The notes under the pieces are model-generated. The model was not told the DNA's origin. It ran no database searches and saw only the letters and a list, made by a program, of their open reading frames with translations. 7,326 nucleotides of DNA from Lysobacterales bacterium (GTDB lineage: Bacteria; Pseudomonadota; Gammaproteobacteria; Xanthomonadales; SZUA-36), in NCBI GenBank assembly GCA_021648045.1, contig JAKITM010000112.1, forward strand, positions 1-7,326, in the 5' to 3' direction. A program made the position numbers and the translations under genes. The stretch's first letter is position 1; every line of letters starts with the position of its first letter. Of this stretch, positions 6,905-7,326 are shown piece after piece.

Positions 6905-7060
6905 ATGAAACGCTTGTTTATTCTGCTGCTATTAGGCCTGAGCTTGAGTGCCTGTGGCCAGAAAGGCGATCTTTTTCTTAAAGAACCCAACCGTAACGGC
7001 GATGAAACGGAAAAACCAATCCAGTCGTCCGCGCCCCAAGCAACAAAATTCACTAAGTAA
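6905..7060 (+). CDS. lptM: Small outer-membrane lipoprotein LptM (YifL family)
   Basis: This 51-aa prelipoprotein begins MKRLFILLLLGLSLSAC. The charged start, hydrophobic core and lipobox L14-S15-A16-C17 predict cleavage before Cys17, lipidation there, and a mature part of 35 residues. Gly at the second mature position, not Asp, favours transport to the outer membrane. The mature start CGQKGDLFL matches the conserved CGxKGxL signature of LptM/YifL. In Escherichia coli LptM binds the LptD-LptE lipopolysaccharide translocon and helps its oxidative maturation; the same role is inferred here. The remaining tail is hydrophilic and rich in Lys, Pro and Asn. It is followed after 3 nt by dapF, as in enterobacteria, without the lysA that Pseudomonas has in between. 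The size, lipobox and position all agree. Confidence 0.9.
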   Translation: MKRLFILLLLGLSLSACGQKGDLFLKEPNRNGDETEKPIQSSAPQATKFTK

Positions 7061-7063
7061 CCT

Positions 7064-7326
7064 GTGGGAATTATCTTCCATAAGATGCATGGCCTAGGCA
7101 ATGACTTTGTCCTTATTGATAACCGTCAACAATCTTTCAAGGCGAATGCCAAGCAATTAAAGCAGCTCGCGAACCGGCATACCGGTATTGGTTGCGATCA
7201 GTTCCTAATTCTCGAAGTTAGCAGCCAAGCCTCGGCCTTGCTTGATTTTCGCATCTATAATGCCGATGGCAGCGAGGCTGAGCAATGCGGCAACGGGATG
7301 CGTTGTATAGCCCATTACCTGGGTTT
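7064..7326 (+). CDS. dapF: Diaminopimelate epimerase, 5' part
   Basis: The first 87 codons of DapF (EC 5.1.1.7) are present; the full enzyme is about 275 aa, and the gene is cut by the window edge, not broken. DapF converts LL- to meso-diaminopimelate for lysine and peptidoglycan synthesis in the cytoplasm. Motifs seen are FHKMHGLGNDFVLID (5-19), RHTGIGCDQFLILE (38-51) and NADGSEAEQCGNGMRC (66-81), where Cys75 is the first of the two catalytic cysteines. The start is GTG at 7064, 3 nt after the lptM stop; it keeps the family's N-terminal strand before KMHGLGND. The alternative ATG at 7085 would remove that strand. No strong binding site precedes the GTG, so translation is probably coupled to lptM. 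Confidence 0.95.
   Translation, partial: MGIIFHKMHGLGNDFVLIDNRQQSFKANAKQLKQLANRHTGIGCDQFLILEVSSQASALLDFRIYNADGSEAEQCGNGMRCIAHYLG

Noticed and set aside
6862..7101. Minus-strand open frame antisense to lptM and the dapF start
   Set aside because: The plus strand encodes a lipoprotein with a lipobox and ribosome binding site and the conserved DapF N-terminus. The antisense product shows no recognisable domain.

Overview
The window looks like an ordinary chromosomal segment of a gammaproteobacterium with balanced base composition. The gene order algZ-algR-hemC-hemD-hemX-hemY is the arrangement known from Pseudomonas and related marine lineages. A member of Pseudomonadales/Cellvibrionales in the broad sense is my best guess. 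This is an inference from gene order and protein motifs, because no marker gene such as rRNA is present. I see no insertion sequence, integrase, CRISPR array, tRNA or rRNA.

Minus strand, positions 6806 down to 135: seven genes lie head to tail with almost no space between them, so they probably form one transcription unit. The order is an alpha/beta-hydrolase carboxylesterase, algZ (LytS-type sensor kinase), algR (LytTR response regulator), hemC, hemD, hemX and hemY. The junctions are a 1-nt gap (esterase/algZ), a 23-nt overlap (algZ/algR), a 6-nt gap (algR/hemC), a TAATG stop/start overlap (hemC/hemD), a 39-nt gap (hemD/hemX) and a second TAATG overlap (hemX/hemY). HemC and HemD carry out consecutive tetrapyrrole steps: porphobilinogen to hydroxymethylbilane to uroporphyrinogen III. 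HemX and HemY are inner-membrane proteins encoded with them whose roles in haem metabolism are poorly defined. Downstream of hemY, positions 1-134 hold a strong GC-rich hairpin at 103-120 and no supported gene.

Plus strand, positions 6905 to the right edge: a small lipoprotein gene (lptM, formerly yifL; 51 aa) is followed after 3 nt by the 5' part of dapF (diaminopimelate epimerase), which runs off the window. The lysA gene that lies between these two in Pseudomonas is absent, so this side resembles the enterobacterial order. The 98-bp AT-rich stretch at 6807-6904 must carry the divergent promoters for both units. It contains a perfect 11-bp palindrome overlapping the candidate promoter elements.

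I did not find a convincing undescribed system. The points most worth a second look are the carboxylesterase placed first in the algZR-hem unit, the altered C-terminal glycine box of AlgZ, the unusual cofactor-loop residues in HemC, and the palindrome in the shared promoter region.
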